Below, piece after piece: positions 9,193 to 17,860 of a stretch of 64,000 nucleotides of DNA. The notes below the pieces were generated by a model. It did not search any database. It saw only the letters and a program-made list of their open reading frames with translations, and was not told the DNA's origin. How positions within the stretch are numbered: position 1 is the stretch's first letter; each line of letters opens with the position of its first letter. A program made the translations under genes and the position numbers. The stretch is from Ensifer adhaerens (GTDB taxonomy: Bacteria > Pseudomonadota > Alphaproteobacteria > Rhizobiales > Rhizobiaceae). Location: NCBI RefSeq assembly GCF_001270265.1, contig NZ_LGAP01000030.1, positions 1 to 64,000 on the forward strand, in the 5' to 3' direction.

Positions 9193-10224
9193 ATGAAAGC
9201 GATCGTCATTCATGCGGCCAAGGACTTGCGTATCGAGGAGAGTAGCCTCGAGGCGCCCGGCGCGGGGGAGGTCGAGATCCGCCTTGCCGCCGGCGGCATC
9301 TGCGGTTCGGACCTTCACTACTACAACCACGGCGGCTTCGGCACGGTACGGCTCAAGGAGCCGATGATCCTCGGCCATGAAGTCTCCGGCCATGTCGCGG
9401 CGTTGGGCGAAGGCGTGTCGGATCTCGCGATCGGCGATCTTGTCGCCGTCTCACCCTCGCGCCCCTGCGGCTCTTGCGAATACTGCCACAAGGGTCTGCC
9501 GAACCATTGTTTCAACATGCGCTTCTACGGCTCGGCCATGCCCTTTCCGCACATCCAGGGCGCCTTTCGTCAACGGCTCGTCGCCAAGGCAAGTCAGTGC
9601 GTGAAGGCGGAGGGCTTAAGCGCTGGTGAGGCGGCGATGGCGGAGCCGCTTTCGGTGACCCTGCACGCCACGCGCCGGGCCGGAGAGATGCTCGGCAAGC
9701 GCGTCCTCGTCACCGGCTGCGGCCCGATCGGGACGCTCTCGATCCTTGCCGCCCGCCGTGCGGGGGCGGCCGAGATCGTTGCGGCGGATCTTTCGCAAAA
9801 GGCGCTCGGCTTCGCCCGTGCCGTCGGCGCCGATCGGACGATCAACCTGTCGGAGGCATCGGACGGGCTTGTCGCCTACAGCCAGAACAAGGGCTATTTC
9901 GATGTGCTCTACGAATGCTCAGGCGCCGCCCCGGCGCTTGTTGCCGGCATTGAGGCCCTTCGGCCGCGTGGGGTCGTCGTCCAGCTCGGTCTTGGCGGCG
10001 ACATGAGCATCCCGATGATGGCGATCACGGCGAAGGAACTGGATCTTCGCGGCTCCTTCCGGTTCCATGAGGAGTTTGCTGTCGCCGTCAAGCTGATGCA
10101 GGGTGGCCTGATCGACGTCAAGCCGCTGATCACCCATACCTTGCCACTGTCGGATGCGCTCAGGGCTTTCGAGATTGCCTCCGACAAGGGACAATCGATG
10201 AAGGCGCAGATCGATTTCAGCTGA
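9193..10224 (+). CDS. idnD: L-idonate 5-dehydrogenase, zinc alcohol dehydrogenase family
   Basis: 343 residues, medium-chain dehydrogenase. Catalytic zinc ligands are Cys in GGICGSDLHYY and His in ILGHEVSGHVA. The structural zinc site is CGSCEYCHKGLPNHC, and the nucleotide fold follows at VTGCGPIGTLSILAAR. The GSDLHYYNHGGFG segment is characteristic of L-idonate dehydrogenases, which oxidise L-idonate to 5-keto-D-gluconate. The next gene is a gluconate 5-dehydrogenase and the one after a gluconate kinase, so context supports the name. Sorbitol dehydrogenase-like activity remains possible. Confidence 0.87.
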   Translation: MKAIVIHAAKDLRIEESSLEAPGAGEVEIRLAAGGICGSDLHYYNHGGFGTVRLKEPMILGHEVSGHVAALGEGVSDLAIGDLVAVSPSRPCGSCEYCHKGLPNHCFNMRFYGSAMPFPHIQGAFRQRLVAKASQCVKAEGLSAGEAAMAEPLSVTLHATRRAGEMLGKRVLVTGCGPIGTLSILAARRAGAAEIVAADLSQKALGFARAVGADRTINLSEASDGLVAYSQNKGYFDVLYECSGAAPALVAGIEALRPRGVVVQLGLGGDMSIPMMAITAKELDLRGSFRFHEEFAVAVKLMQGGLIDVKPLITHTLPLSDALRAFEIASDKGQSMKAQIDFS

Positions 10225-10256
10225 TATGCGAAGCGACAAACCGCTCCGGGAGGAAC

Positions 10257-11012
10257 ATGAGCATCCAACTCTTCGACCTGACGGGCAAACGCGCCCTTAT
10301 CACCGGCTCGTCGCAGGGCATAGGCCTTGCGCTGGCGCGCGGCCTGGCCGAGGCAGGCGCCGAGGTCATCATCAATGGGCGCGATGAGGAAAAGCTGAAG
10401 GCGGCGGCCGAAAGCCTCGGAGCAAGGCATACACTCGCCTTCGACGCCACCGATCATGATGCGGTGCGCATTGCCATCGACGCGTTCGAAGCTGAAGTCG
10501 GCGCAATCGACATTCTCGTCAACAATGCCGGAATGCAGCACCGCACGCCGCTGGAGGACTTTCCGGCTGATGCCTTCGAGCGGCTCTTGAAGACCAATGT
10601 TTCGACTGTCTTCAACGTCGGTCAGGCGGTTGCCCGCCACATGATAAAGCGCGGTTCCGGCAAGATCATCAACATCGCCAGCGTGCAGACGGCGCTCGCT
10701 CGCCCCGGCATTGCGCCCTATACGGCCACAAAGGGCGCGGTCGGCAATCTGACCAAGGGCATGGCGACCGACTGGGCGAAGTACGGTCTGCAATGCAACG
10801 CCATCGCGCCTGGCTATTTCGACACGCCGCTGAACGCCGCGCTCGTCGCCGATCCGGCCTTTTCCGCCTGGCTGGAAAAGCGCACGCCGGCCGGACGCTG
10901 GGGCAAGGTCGAGGAACTCGTCGGCGCCTGCATCTTCCTGTCTTCGGATGCTTCCTCTTTTGTGAACGGACACGTGCTCTATGTCGACGGCGGGATCACG
11001 GCTTCTCTCTGA
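10257..11012 (+). CDS. idnO: Gluconate 5-dehydrogenase (SDR family)
   Basis: 251 residues, classical short-chain dehydrogenase with TGSSQGIGLALARGLAEAG for NAD(P), NNAG, and YTATKGA carrying the catalytic Tyr and Lys. The opening LFDLTGKRALITGSSQGIG is typical of IdnO/Gno, which interconvert 5-ketogluconate and D-gluconate. GGAGGAAC precedes the ATG. It is sandwiched between idnD and gluconate kinase, the order expected for the pathway. Confidence 0.88.
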   Translation: MSIQLFDLTGKRALITGSSQGIGLALARGLAEAGAEVIINGRDEEKLKAAAESLGARHTLAFDATDHDAVRIAIDAFEAEVGAIDILVNNAGMQHRTPLEDFPADAFERLLKTNVSTVFNVGQAVARHMIKRGSGKIINIASVQTALARPGIAPYTATKGAVGNLTKGMATDWAKYGLQCNAIAPGYFDTPLNAALVADPAFSAWLEKRTPAGRWGKVEELVGACIFLSSDASSFVNGHVLYVDGGITASL

Positions 11013-11526
11013 GGCGCGCCCTCATTCCGGTCGAGGCCGCATCGTCCTGATGGGCGTCGCCGGTTGCGGCAAGTCCGCAGTGGGTGCGGCGCTCGCGACG
11101 CGGCTCGGTGTGCACTATCTTGATGGCGACGATCTGCATCCACCGGAAAACATCGCGAAGATGAGCCGCGGCGAACCGCTCACCGACGACGACCGCTGGC
11201 CCTGGCTCACGCTCGTCGGGCAAAGGCTCGCGTCTTCGCACGGTATCCTCATCATCGGTTGCTCGGCGCTCAAGCGCCGCTATCGCGACCATATTCGCAA
11301 GGAGGCGGAAGGTCCCGTCACCTTCGTCCACCTTTCCGGCTCGAAGGAGCTGATCTCCGCTCGCATGGCCGCCCGCGCGGGCCACTTCATGCCCACGATC
11401 CTGATCGACAGCCAGTTCGAAGCCCTCGAACCGCCAACCCCGGACGAAAGCGCGATAACCGTCGATATCGACAAGGCTCTTGACGGCATCGTCGACGAGA
11501 TCCTGCTAACCATAACATCGGCTTAG
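10981..11526 (+). CDS. idnK: Gluconokinase
   Basis: 181 residues. P-loop GVAGCGKSAVG, then YLDGDDLHPPENIAKMSRGE and LTDDDRWPWL, hallmarks of GntK/IdnK that phosphorylate D-gluconate to 6-phosphogluconate. The chosen start overlaps the idnO end by 32 bp, giving a short non-conserved lead before RIVLMGVAGCGKS. An ATG at 11050 would remove the first strand and is rejected. It ends the operon and delivers product to the Entner-Doudoroff or pentose phosphate route. Confidence 0.88.
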   Translation: MSTAGSRLLSEARPHSGRGRIVLMGVAGCGKSAVGAALATRLGVHYLDGDDLHPPENIAKMSRGEPLTDDDRWPWLTLVGQRLASSHGILIIGCSALKRRYRDHIRKEAEGPVTFVHLSGSKELISARMAARAGHFMPTILIDSQFEALEPPTPDESAITVDIDKALDGIVDEILLTITSA

Positions 11527-11631
11527 CAAAACCCAAGTGCCAAGTGGACGTTCGACTGGCTGAGCACCAGCTTGTTGAAGGGAATGTCGCACGAGGACGA
11601 CAAGGCGATCTTCTGAACGGCAGTTGCCATC

Positions 11632-11800
11632 ATGTCCGACGAGTCCGTTATTTTGATCAATCTGCTGAAGGCCAACCCGGGAAGCACGATGCGCTGATCG
11701 CGTTCTTGAGGCGGAACACCAGCACGGTGGTCCGCACACGGCGATCCACGGAAACCCCATGCGCGCTGCCGACGCCGGTGCCAGCGAAAGCGAGATCAAG
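11632..11800 (+). pseudogene. Frameshifted remnant of an antibiotic-biosynthesis-monooxygenase-domain protein
   Basis: ATG at 11632 begins MSDESVILINLLKANPG. After a one-base shift the frame continues PGKHDALIAFLRRNTSTVVRT. Together these match the start of small ABM-fold proteins (initial beta strand, P-G-K, amphipathic helix). A second shift leads into a garbled RAADAGASESEIK-like stretch and stops at about 11810. The preceding 11527-11631 contains another short frame (KWTFDWLSTSLLKGMSHEDD) that looks protein-derived but was not recognised. The rest of the gap to 11916 shows nothing. Confidence 0.5.
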
Positions 11801-11916
11801 GTGCCGTAGTGCGGTTTTTGGTGCACATGCTGCAACACCGGCTCAAGTTCTGACTTGCGCGCGGGCGGGGGACCGTGATCCGCGAAGCGTCGGGGGGGGG
11901 AGAAATCGCGCCGTGG

Positions 11917-13512
11917 TCACTCGGGCAACCCCGCCCGGCGCAGGCCATCGGCGAACCGCGCAAAATCCTCCGAGCGATGGATCGGAAGCCAGTCCTTGAG
12001 GTTGGAGATGCGCAAGGATGGGTCGAGGGTGCGCAGGCGCTGCATCGCCTGCCGCGCTTCCTCTTGTCTTCCCGCAAGCGCTTGGCTCGACGCCAACAGA
12101 GCGGCTGCTACAAGGAGGCTTGGCAAGTTCCCGAGCGCCATTTCCGCCCAGGCAGAGGCGGAATCGAAGCGCCCGGCGAAAAAATGCGCGAGAGACGTCG
12201 CCGCCTGCATGCGAAACATTTCTGGATCCAATGGGCTCAAACGAACGGCATGGCCGAGATCCTCGATCGCGCCACCCGTTTCACCACGGAAAACGCGCAG
12301 GGCCGCACCAAGGAACCAGGCGGGGGCGAAATTGGGATTGAGCAGCCGTGCCCTGTCGATGAGCGCGATGCCGCCGTCAAGATCGCCGGCAAGATGCCCG
12401 AGCGCGTGCCCGCCTCGTGTCAGCGCGACCGCATCATCCCGGCCAAGTTCCACGGCCAGCCGGGCCAGCCGCACGCCTTCGGCGATCTCGCGGGGGCGGT
12501 CGACCATCCAGCCGTTCAGCTTGCGCCAGAAATAACACCAGGCCGCCCCGCCATAGGCTGATGCAAATTCGGGGTCGAGCTCGATTGCCTTGTAGAACAG
12601 GGTGAGTGCGGTCTCGATCGCTTCGCGGGTGCCGATATGCAGCTTCGCCATGCCGCGCAGGTAGTAGTCGTAGGCATCCAGGCTTTCCGTCGGCTTGCGC
12701 TTGGCGCGTTCGATTTCCGCCCGTTCGAGTTGCGGCGAGATCGCGCCGACGACGCTTGCCGAAATCTGGTCCTGAAGTTCAAAGATGTTGTCGAGCGCGC
12801 CCTCGAAGCGCTCTGCCCACAGATGCGCCCCGGTCGTGGCGTCTATCAGTTGCCCGGTGATGCGCACCTGGTTGCCGGCCTTGCGCAGGCTGCCTTCGAG
12901 CACATAGCGCACGCCCAGTTCTCGGCCGACTTCCTTCACATCCACCGCCCGGCCCTTGTAGGTAAAGCTCGAGTTGCGCGCGATGACGAACAGCCAGCGG
13001 ATGCGCGACAACGCTGTGATGATGTCTTCGACCACGCCGTCGGCGAAATACTCCTGCTCCGGATCGCCGCTCAGGTTCTGGAACGGCAGCACGGTTATGG
13101 ATGGCTTGTCCGGAAGTACGAGCGCAGACGGTTGCTCCTTCAATCTGTCGGAGTCGTGTTCAGTGGCGCCAGCCCCGCCAGGCCGGCGTGCCTGTCCGGT
13201 CTCACCGGCCGCGATGTCGCCCACGAAGCGGAAGCCCTTGCGCGCGATCGTGCGAACCAGGCGCTGCTCCTCGCCGCTGTCTCCGATGGCCTTGCGAACC
13301 GCGTTGATGTGGCTGGTGATCGTCGATTCCGAGACCACCCGGCCGCCCCACACCGCCTCCAGCAGGTCGTCCTTGCTGACGACCCGGTTGCTGTTCGCCA
13401 CGAGGTGCAGCAGAAGGTCGAAGACCTGCGGTCCAACGCCCACGACTTGCCCGTGCAAGGTCAGTTCCCTGCGCTCCTGATCGAGCACGTAGTCTCCAAA
13501 CATGAACTGCAA
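11917..13512 (-). CDS. ToxR/CadC-type winged-helix regulator with TolB-like and TPR regions
   Basis: About 531 residues from the proposed TTG at 13512. That start leaves LQFMFGDYVLDQERRELTLH as the N-terminus, where this family normally begins; upstream ATGs at 13578 and 13698 are possible. An OmpR-type winged helix (about 1-95, ending LVRTIARKGFRFVGD) is followed by a TolB/FlgO-like domain (ITVLPFQNLSGDPEQEYFAD, VRYVLEGSLRKAGNQVRITG) and then TPR-like helices. No transmembrane helix is obvious, unlike CadC. It is divergent from the SDR-cupin-efflux genes, so these are candidate targets. The signal is unknown. Confidence 0.82.
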   Translation of the reverse strand: MQFMFGDYVLDQERRELTLHGQVVGVGPQVFDLLLHLVANSNRVVSKDDLLEAVWGGRVVSESTITSHINAVRKAIGDSGEEQRLVRTIARKGFRFVGDIAAGETGQARRPGGAGATEHDSDRLKEQPSALVLPDKPSITVLPFQNLSGDPEQEYFADGVVEDIITALSRIRWLFVIARNSSFTYKGRAVDVKEVGRELGVRYVLEGSLRKAGNQVRITGQLIDATTGAHLWAERFEGALDNIFELQDQISASVVGAISPQLERAEIERAKRKPTESLDAYDYYLRGMAKLHIGTREAIETALTLFYKAIELDPEFASAYGGAAWCYFWRKLNGWMVDRPREIAEGVRLARLAVELGRDDAVALTRGGHALGHLAGDLDGGIALIDRARLLNPNFAPAWFLGAALRVFRGETGGAIEDLGHAVRLSPLDPEMFRMQAATSLAHFFAGRFDSASAWAEMALGNLPSLLVAAALLASSQALAGRQEEARQAMQRLRTLDPSLRISNLKDWLPIHRSEDFARFADGLRRAGLPE

Positions 13513-13763
13513 GGCCGGTATCCCTGACCGAGTGCCATCGGCTGGTGGCCGAGGCAACTGACGAAAAATATCTGACATCGATCGCGAACGCCTGGACCGC
13601 CCACCCGCCTGAAAGGGCGTCGGCCAGGCAGGCGTCTTGGACATATATTCAAGCATCCTCCAAGGGCAATTCAAGCTTGCCGCAAGGACTTCCCGCAAAC
13701 CCGCAGGTACTCTCCATTTGCATAGACGGCAATGGTTGCGGTCGAGAAAAGCGGAGAAAGCCC

Positions 13764-14516
13764 ATGAAGATCGTCGTCATCGGAGGCACCGGCCTCATCG
13801 GATCGAAACTTGTGAAGAACCTGCGCGAGCGCGGTCATGACGTACTCGCTGCCTCTCCCAACACGGGCGTGAATACCATTACCCGCGAGGGCCTCGCAGG
13901 AGCGATGGATGGCGCCGAGATCGTCGTCGACGTGGCGAATGCGCCGGTTTGGGAAGACAAGGCCGTGCTGGAGTTTTTCGAGACCTCGGGTCGTAACCTG
14001 TTGGCGGCCGAAGCTGCGGCGGGCGTTCGCCACCACATTGCCCTGTCGATCGTCGGCAGCGAACGGCTTCCGGACAATGGCTACTTCCGGGCGAAGATCG
14101 CACAGGAAAACCTTATCAAGGCGTCCGGCATTCCCTACACCATCCTGCGCGCCACGCAGTTCTTCGAGTTTGTCGACGGCATTGCGCAATCGGCCACCGT
14201 CGATGGCGAGATCCGCCTGTCGCCGGCGCTCTTCCAGCCGATCGCGTCCGACGACGTGGCGGCCGCGCTCACCGATGTCGCACTCGCACCGCCGGTCAAC
14301 GGCACGGTCGAAGTCGCCGGCCCGGAAGCTGTTCCGCTCGATGAGCTGGTGAGGCGCTTCCTCTTGGCAAAGCGCGACACGCGCAAGGTCGTGCCCGACG
14401 TTCACGCACGCTACTTCGGCGCCGTGCTTAACGATCAGTCGCTGACACCAGGCGAGAAACCGCGCCTCGGCAGGATCCGCTTCGAGGACTGGCTCGGCCA
14501 GCAAGCCGCACATTGA
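13764..14516 (+). CDS. Atypical SDR / NmrA-like NAD(P)-binding protein
   Basis: 250 residues. GGTGLIGSKLVKNLRERGHD near the N-terminus is the extended-SDR nucleotide motif. There is no classical YxxxK; instead the protein follows the NmrA/NAD(P)H-binding pattern (VRHHIALSIVGSERLPDNGY, then FRAKIAQENLIKASGIPYTI). Members act as quinone or flavin-type reductases or redox-sensing proteins. The ATG at 13764 follows GGAGAAAG. It starts a co-directional set with a secreted cupin and an EmrAB-like pump, divergent from the ToxR-like regulator. Substrate unknown. Confidence 0.82.
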   Translation: MKIVVIGGTGLIGSKLVKNLRERGHDVLAASPNTGVNTITREGLAGAMDGAEIVVDVANAPVWEDKAVLEFFETSGRNLLAAEAAAGVRHHIALSIVGSERLPDNGYFRAKIAQENLIKASGIPYTILRATQFFEFVDGIAQSATVDGEIRLSPALFQPIASDDVAAALTDVALAPPVNGTVEVAGPEAVPLDELVRRFLLAKRDTRKVVPDVHARYFGAVLNDQSLTPGEKPRLGRIRFEDWLGQQAAH

Positions 14517-14596
14517 GGTTTGCGCCGGCAAAACAGAAAAGTCTCGCCCGGGACCTGGCACCATTTCCCGACAAATACTCTCGAAGGAGAATGACA

Positions 14597-15010
14597 ATGC
14601 TTACACGGTTGCTTCAGGCCTTTGCCCTGACCGCGCTCTCGATCACCGCGGCGTCGGCCGCCGACCGGCCCGAGGGCAAGATCACGATCGTCTTCGACCA
14701 CGCCCTTCCCAACGTCCCCGGCAAGAGCATGAAGGGCGTGCTCGTTGAATACGGGCCGGGTGGCGCATCGCCCGGCCATACGCACCCGGACTCATCCTTC
14801 ATCTATGCAACCGTGCTTGAAGGCTCGATCCGCAGCAGCGTCAACGGGTCGCCGGAAAGGGTCTACGAGGCCGGCGACAATTTCTACGAGGAGCCCGGCG
14901 CCCGTCACGGCGTCAGCGCGAACGCCAGCGACACGAAGCCGGCGCGACTGCTCGCGGTGTTCATCGTCGACACCGACGAGAAGGAACTGACGACGCCTAT
15001 CGGCGAGTGA
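14597..15010 (+). CDS. Exported cupin-domain protein
   Basis: 137 residues with a signal peptide (about 1-22, ending ASAAD) and a single cupin barrel: PGGASPGHTHPDSSFIYATV carries the metal-binding His pair and a later FYEEPGARHGVSANA supplies another His. Its start follows AAGGAG; an ATG six bases upstream is less well spaced. Similar small cupins often accompany oxidoreductases. It is separated from the pump genes by a strong hairpin. Function unknown. Confidence 0.8.
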   Translation: MLTRLLQAFALTALSITAASAADRPEGKITIVFDHALPNVPGKSMKGVLVEYGPGGASPGHTHPDSSFIYATVLEGSIRSSVNGSPERVYEAGDNFYEEPGARHGVSANASDTKPARLLAVFIVDTDEKELTTPIGE

Positions 15011-15034
15011 CGCATTGAACGCGTTTCGGCGTAT

Positions 15035-15062
15035 GCAGCCCTGGACGCAAGTCCAGGGCTGC
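15035..15062 (+). terminator. Perfect 12-bp hairpin with GCAA tetraloop
   Basis: GCAGCCCTGGAC at 15035-15046 pairs exactly with GTCCAGGGCTGC at 15051-15062 across a GCAA (GNRA) loop. It lies 25 bases after the cupin stop and 35 before the efflux adaptor. No U-run follows, so it may act as a stabilising or partially terminating stem. Confidence 0.55.
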
Positions 15063-15096
15063 CCGCGGTCACTTTCATTCAACAGGAACTGAGAAA

Positions 15097-16188
15097 ATGG
15101 ATTCGCTCGAGGACAAGCTGGCTTTCGTTGAAGGCTCCGCAACTGGTGGCGCCGCGACGCAAGGCAAAAAGAAAAAGGTCGTCGGTCTGCTTTTGTGCCT
15201 CGGTGCCGTGATCGCCGTTGCCGGCGGATGGGCCTGGGCTCGTCCGAGCGGCGAGGCGTCGACCGACAATGCCTATGTGCGCGGTGATGTGACCTCGCTT
15301 GCCCCAAAGGTCGCAGGCTATGTCATGGCGGTTGAGGTCGACGACAACCAAACCGTAAGCGCAGGACAGGTGCTGTTCCGGATCGATGATCGAGATTACA
15401 GGGCACGGCTTGCCCAGGCGGTTGCGAATGTGGAAGCTGCTCAAGCCCGCCTCATCAATGTCGACGCAGAGACAGAGCTTCAGCACGCCCTCATTCGACA
15501 GGCCGAGGCACAGAAACGTTCGGCTGTCGCCGAGATGGATCTGGCGACCAAGGCCTCTGGCCGCCGGCGCGAACTGATCCGCAGCAACACGATCAGCCAG
15601 GCGCATGTCGATGAAAGTGACGCGGCACGGTCGAGGGCCGAGGCGAGCGTATCGGCCGCCTCCGCGACGGTCGAGGCTCAACAGCAACGCATCGCCGTCC
15701 TTGGCGCCCAGCGCGATGCTGCCGTCGCCGCCGTGGCACAGGCGGAGGCCGCCCGCGATCTGGCCCAGATCGATCTCGAAAGCACCGTGGTTCGCGCGCC
15801 TGTTGCCGGTGTTGTCGGCAACCGTCAGGTTCGCGTCGGCAGGCTTGTTGCGCCGGGCAACGCCTTGCTCGATATCGTTCCGGTCGCCGGTGTGTGGGTC
15901 GTGGCGAACTTCAAGGAGACCCAGCTCGAACATATCCAGCCCGGCCAGCGTGTACGCATTCGCATCGACGGTTATCCCAACGATGCCCTTGAGGGCGTAG
16001 TCGACAGTTTTGCGCCTGGCAGCGGGTCTGCCTTCAGCCTGCTCCCCACCGACAATGCGACGGGCAACTTCGTTCGTGTCGTCCAGCGCGTCCCGGTGAA
16101 GATCCGGCTTGCCGGCAATCCGCTGCTCGGTCGTCTGGTTCCGGGCCTTTCCGCGCGCGTCGCGATCGATCTGGGGAGGGGATCATGA
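15097..16188 (+). CDS. EmrA/HlyD-family efflux adaptor
   Basis: 363 residues. One N-terminal membrane anchor (about 28-48; VVGLLLCLGAVIAVAGGWAW) is followed by a periplasmic lipoyl half (STDNAYVRGDVTSLAPKVAG), a long coiled coil (about 100-220) and the second lipoyl/beta-barrel part (VVRAPVAGVVGNRQVRVGR, WVVANFKETQLEHIQPGQ). This is the EmrA plan. It couples the neighbouring MFS pump to an outer-membrane channel. Its stop overlaps the pump start by four bases. Confidence 0.9.
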   Translation: MDSLEDKLAFVEGSATGGAATQGKKKKVVGLLLCLGAVIAVAGGWAWARPSGEASTDNAYVRGDVTSLAPKVAGYVMAVEVDDNQTVSAGQVLFRIDDRDYRARLAQAVANVEAAQARLINVDAETELQHALIRQAEAQKRSAVAEMDLATKASGRRRELIRSNTISQAHVDESDAARSRAEASVSAASATVEAQQQRIAVLGAQRDAAVAAVAQAEAARDLAQIDLESTVVRAPVAGVVGNRQVRVGRLVAPGNALLDIVPVAGVWVVANFKETQLEHIQPGQRVRIRIDGYPNDALEGVVDSFAPGSGSAFSLLPTDNATGNFVRVVQRVPVKIRLAGNPLLGRLVPGLSARVAIDLGRGS

Positions 16189-17795
16189 CCACGGCCGTCA
16201 CTGCGGTCCCGAGCCGTGAGAGATCGACGGCGGGGGCCCTTCTTGTCGCGGGCATCGTGCTTGCCGCACTGACGGAGGCGATCGCCAGCACCGTCCTGTC
16301 GCTCGGGCGTGGTGATATCATCGGCGACACATATGCGACGCCAGATCAGTTCGCCTGGCTGGATGTCGGATACACCAGTTTCAAACTCATCGGGTTCATG
16401 GTGGCCCCTTGGCTGCTAAGCCGGATCAATCCGCTCCACCTGATCATTGCCTCAACACTTGCCATGGGCATGGCGTGCGGCATTGCCGCCGCAGTTGCTC
16501 GCTTGGACCTGCTGGTCGTGCTTCGTCTGATTCAGGGCTTGTCCGGCGGCACCCTGCTGGTTAGCGGCCAGGCGATTATCTTCTTCGCCTATCCACGAAC
16601 CCATCAACCGGTGCTGCAAGCATTGTTCGCCATCGGAGCCGTCGTCGCGCCGGCGACGATCGCCCCGGCGCTTCAGGGATGGTTGCTGGACAGCCAATCC
16701 TGGATGTGGATCTTCTTCAGCATTGTCCCGGTGGCGCTTGCGGCTGCGGGCCTTCTGCTGATCGCAGACGGGCCAATGCCCGCGAAAACGGCGCATCGCC
16801 CGTTTGACTGGATTGGCTTCGCACTAATGTCCGTCGCGCTCTCCTGTTTCACTTATGTCCTCAGCCAGGGCAGCCGATGGGATTGGTTCGAGGAGCCCCG
16901 CATACTGTGGTTGACGGTGATCGGTATGGTCACTCTGCTGGCGTTTCTCGGCCAACAGGTGCTGGCAAAAGGGCGGGGCATGCTCGACTTTACCCTGTTT
17001 AGGTCGGAGGATTTCAGCTTCGCCTTCATCGTCAGTTTCGTCGCCGGCGCCGCCTTGTTCGGCAGCGCTTTCCTCATTCCGTCATTTGCCGTGTCCGTTC
17101 TCGCGTTCACGCCCACCGACGCCGGGCAGCTCCTGTTGCCGAGCGGCGCACTGTTCATCGGCGCACTCCTCCTTGCGGCCTATCTGATGCAGGCTCGCCA
17201 TCTTCCGCCCTTCGCCACGGTACCTTTTGGAATCCTGATGATCATGGTGGCGATGTGGATGCTGTCCGGTTCGACCAGCGAGAGTGGTGCGGACGACATG
17301 ATGGCAGCGATCCTGTTGCGCGGTCTGGGTCTTGGCTTCCTGTTTCTATCGATTACCCTGATTGCCTTCAGCAACCTCAACAGCCGAAACCTTGCTTCTG
17401 GGATCGGCCTCTTCAATACGGGTCGCCAGCTTGGCGGACTAATCGGGGTCGCAGGCCTCCAGACATTGATCGATCATAACGTCGCCGCCAATGTCGCAGT
17501 GCTTGCCGCCGACGTGACCGCAGGGGAGATTGCGGTCCTCGAACGGCTGAAGACCACGACGGCCATGCTGATGGCGAAAGGGATGGAAGGAGCCGCCGCA
17601 AGCCGGGCAGCGACAAGCCTTTTGGGCCGGGTCGTGACAGGTCAGTCGACAGTGATTGCCTTCGACACTGCATTCACCGCAGTCGCACTGCTTTTCTTGG
17701 TTGCCGCCCCGGTGCTGGTCGGCATCAAGATCGCATTGGCCCGATATGCAAAGGCACGCGCTCGGCGGATGCTAGGCAAAGCAGTTCAACTGTGA
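16185..17795 (+). CDS. DHA2-type MFS multidrug efflux pump (EmrB-like)
   Basis: 536 residues with about 14 predicted transmembrane segments. The family is shown by DVGYTSFKLIGFMVAPWL near TM2 and RLIQGLSGGTLLVSGQAII in the motif region of TM4-5. The ATG overlaps the adaptor stop (ATGA), so the two are translated together, as in emrAB. It would export amphipathic or acidic compounds by proton antiport. The divergent ToxR-like regulator and the upstream SDR/cupin genes hint at a detoxification unit. Substrates unknown. Confidence 0.9.
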   Translation: MTTAVTAVPSRERSTAGALLVAGIVLAALTEAIASTVLSLGRGDIIGDTYATPDQFAWLDVGYTSFKLIGFMVAPWLLSRINPLHLIIASTLAMGMACGIAAAVARLDLLVVLRLIQGLSGGTLLVSGQAIIFFAYPRTHQPVLQALFAIGAVVAPATIAPALQGWLLDSQSWMWIFFSIVPVALAAAGLLLIADGPMPAKTAHRPFDWIGFALMSVALSCFTYVLSQGSRWDWFEEPRILWLTVIGMVTLLAFLGQQVLAKGRGMLDFTLFRSEDFSFAFIVSFVAGAALFGSAFLIPSFAVSVLAFTPTDAGQLLLPSGALFIGALLLAAYLMQARHLPPFATVPFGILMIMVAMWMLSGSTSESGADDMMAAILLRGLGLGFLFLSITLIAFSNLNSRNLASGIGLFNTGRQLGGLIGVAGLQTLIDHNVAANVAVLAADVTAGEIAVLERLKTTTAMLMAKGMEGAAASRAATSLLGRVVTGQSTVIAFDTAFTAVALLFLVAAPVLVGIKIALARYAKARARRMLGKAVQL

Positions 17796-17860
17796 AAGGC
17801 GGACGACACAGGATTTTTCCGGATCATCGCTCGCGGCGATAAAGGCGATCCTCTCGAAAA

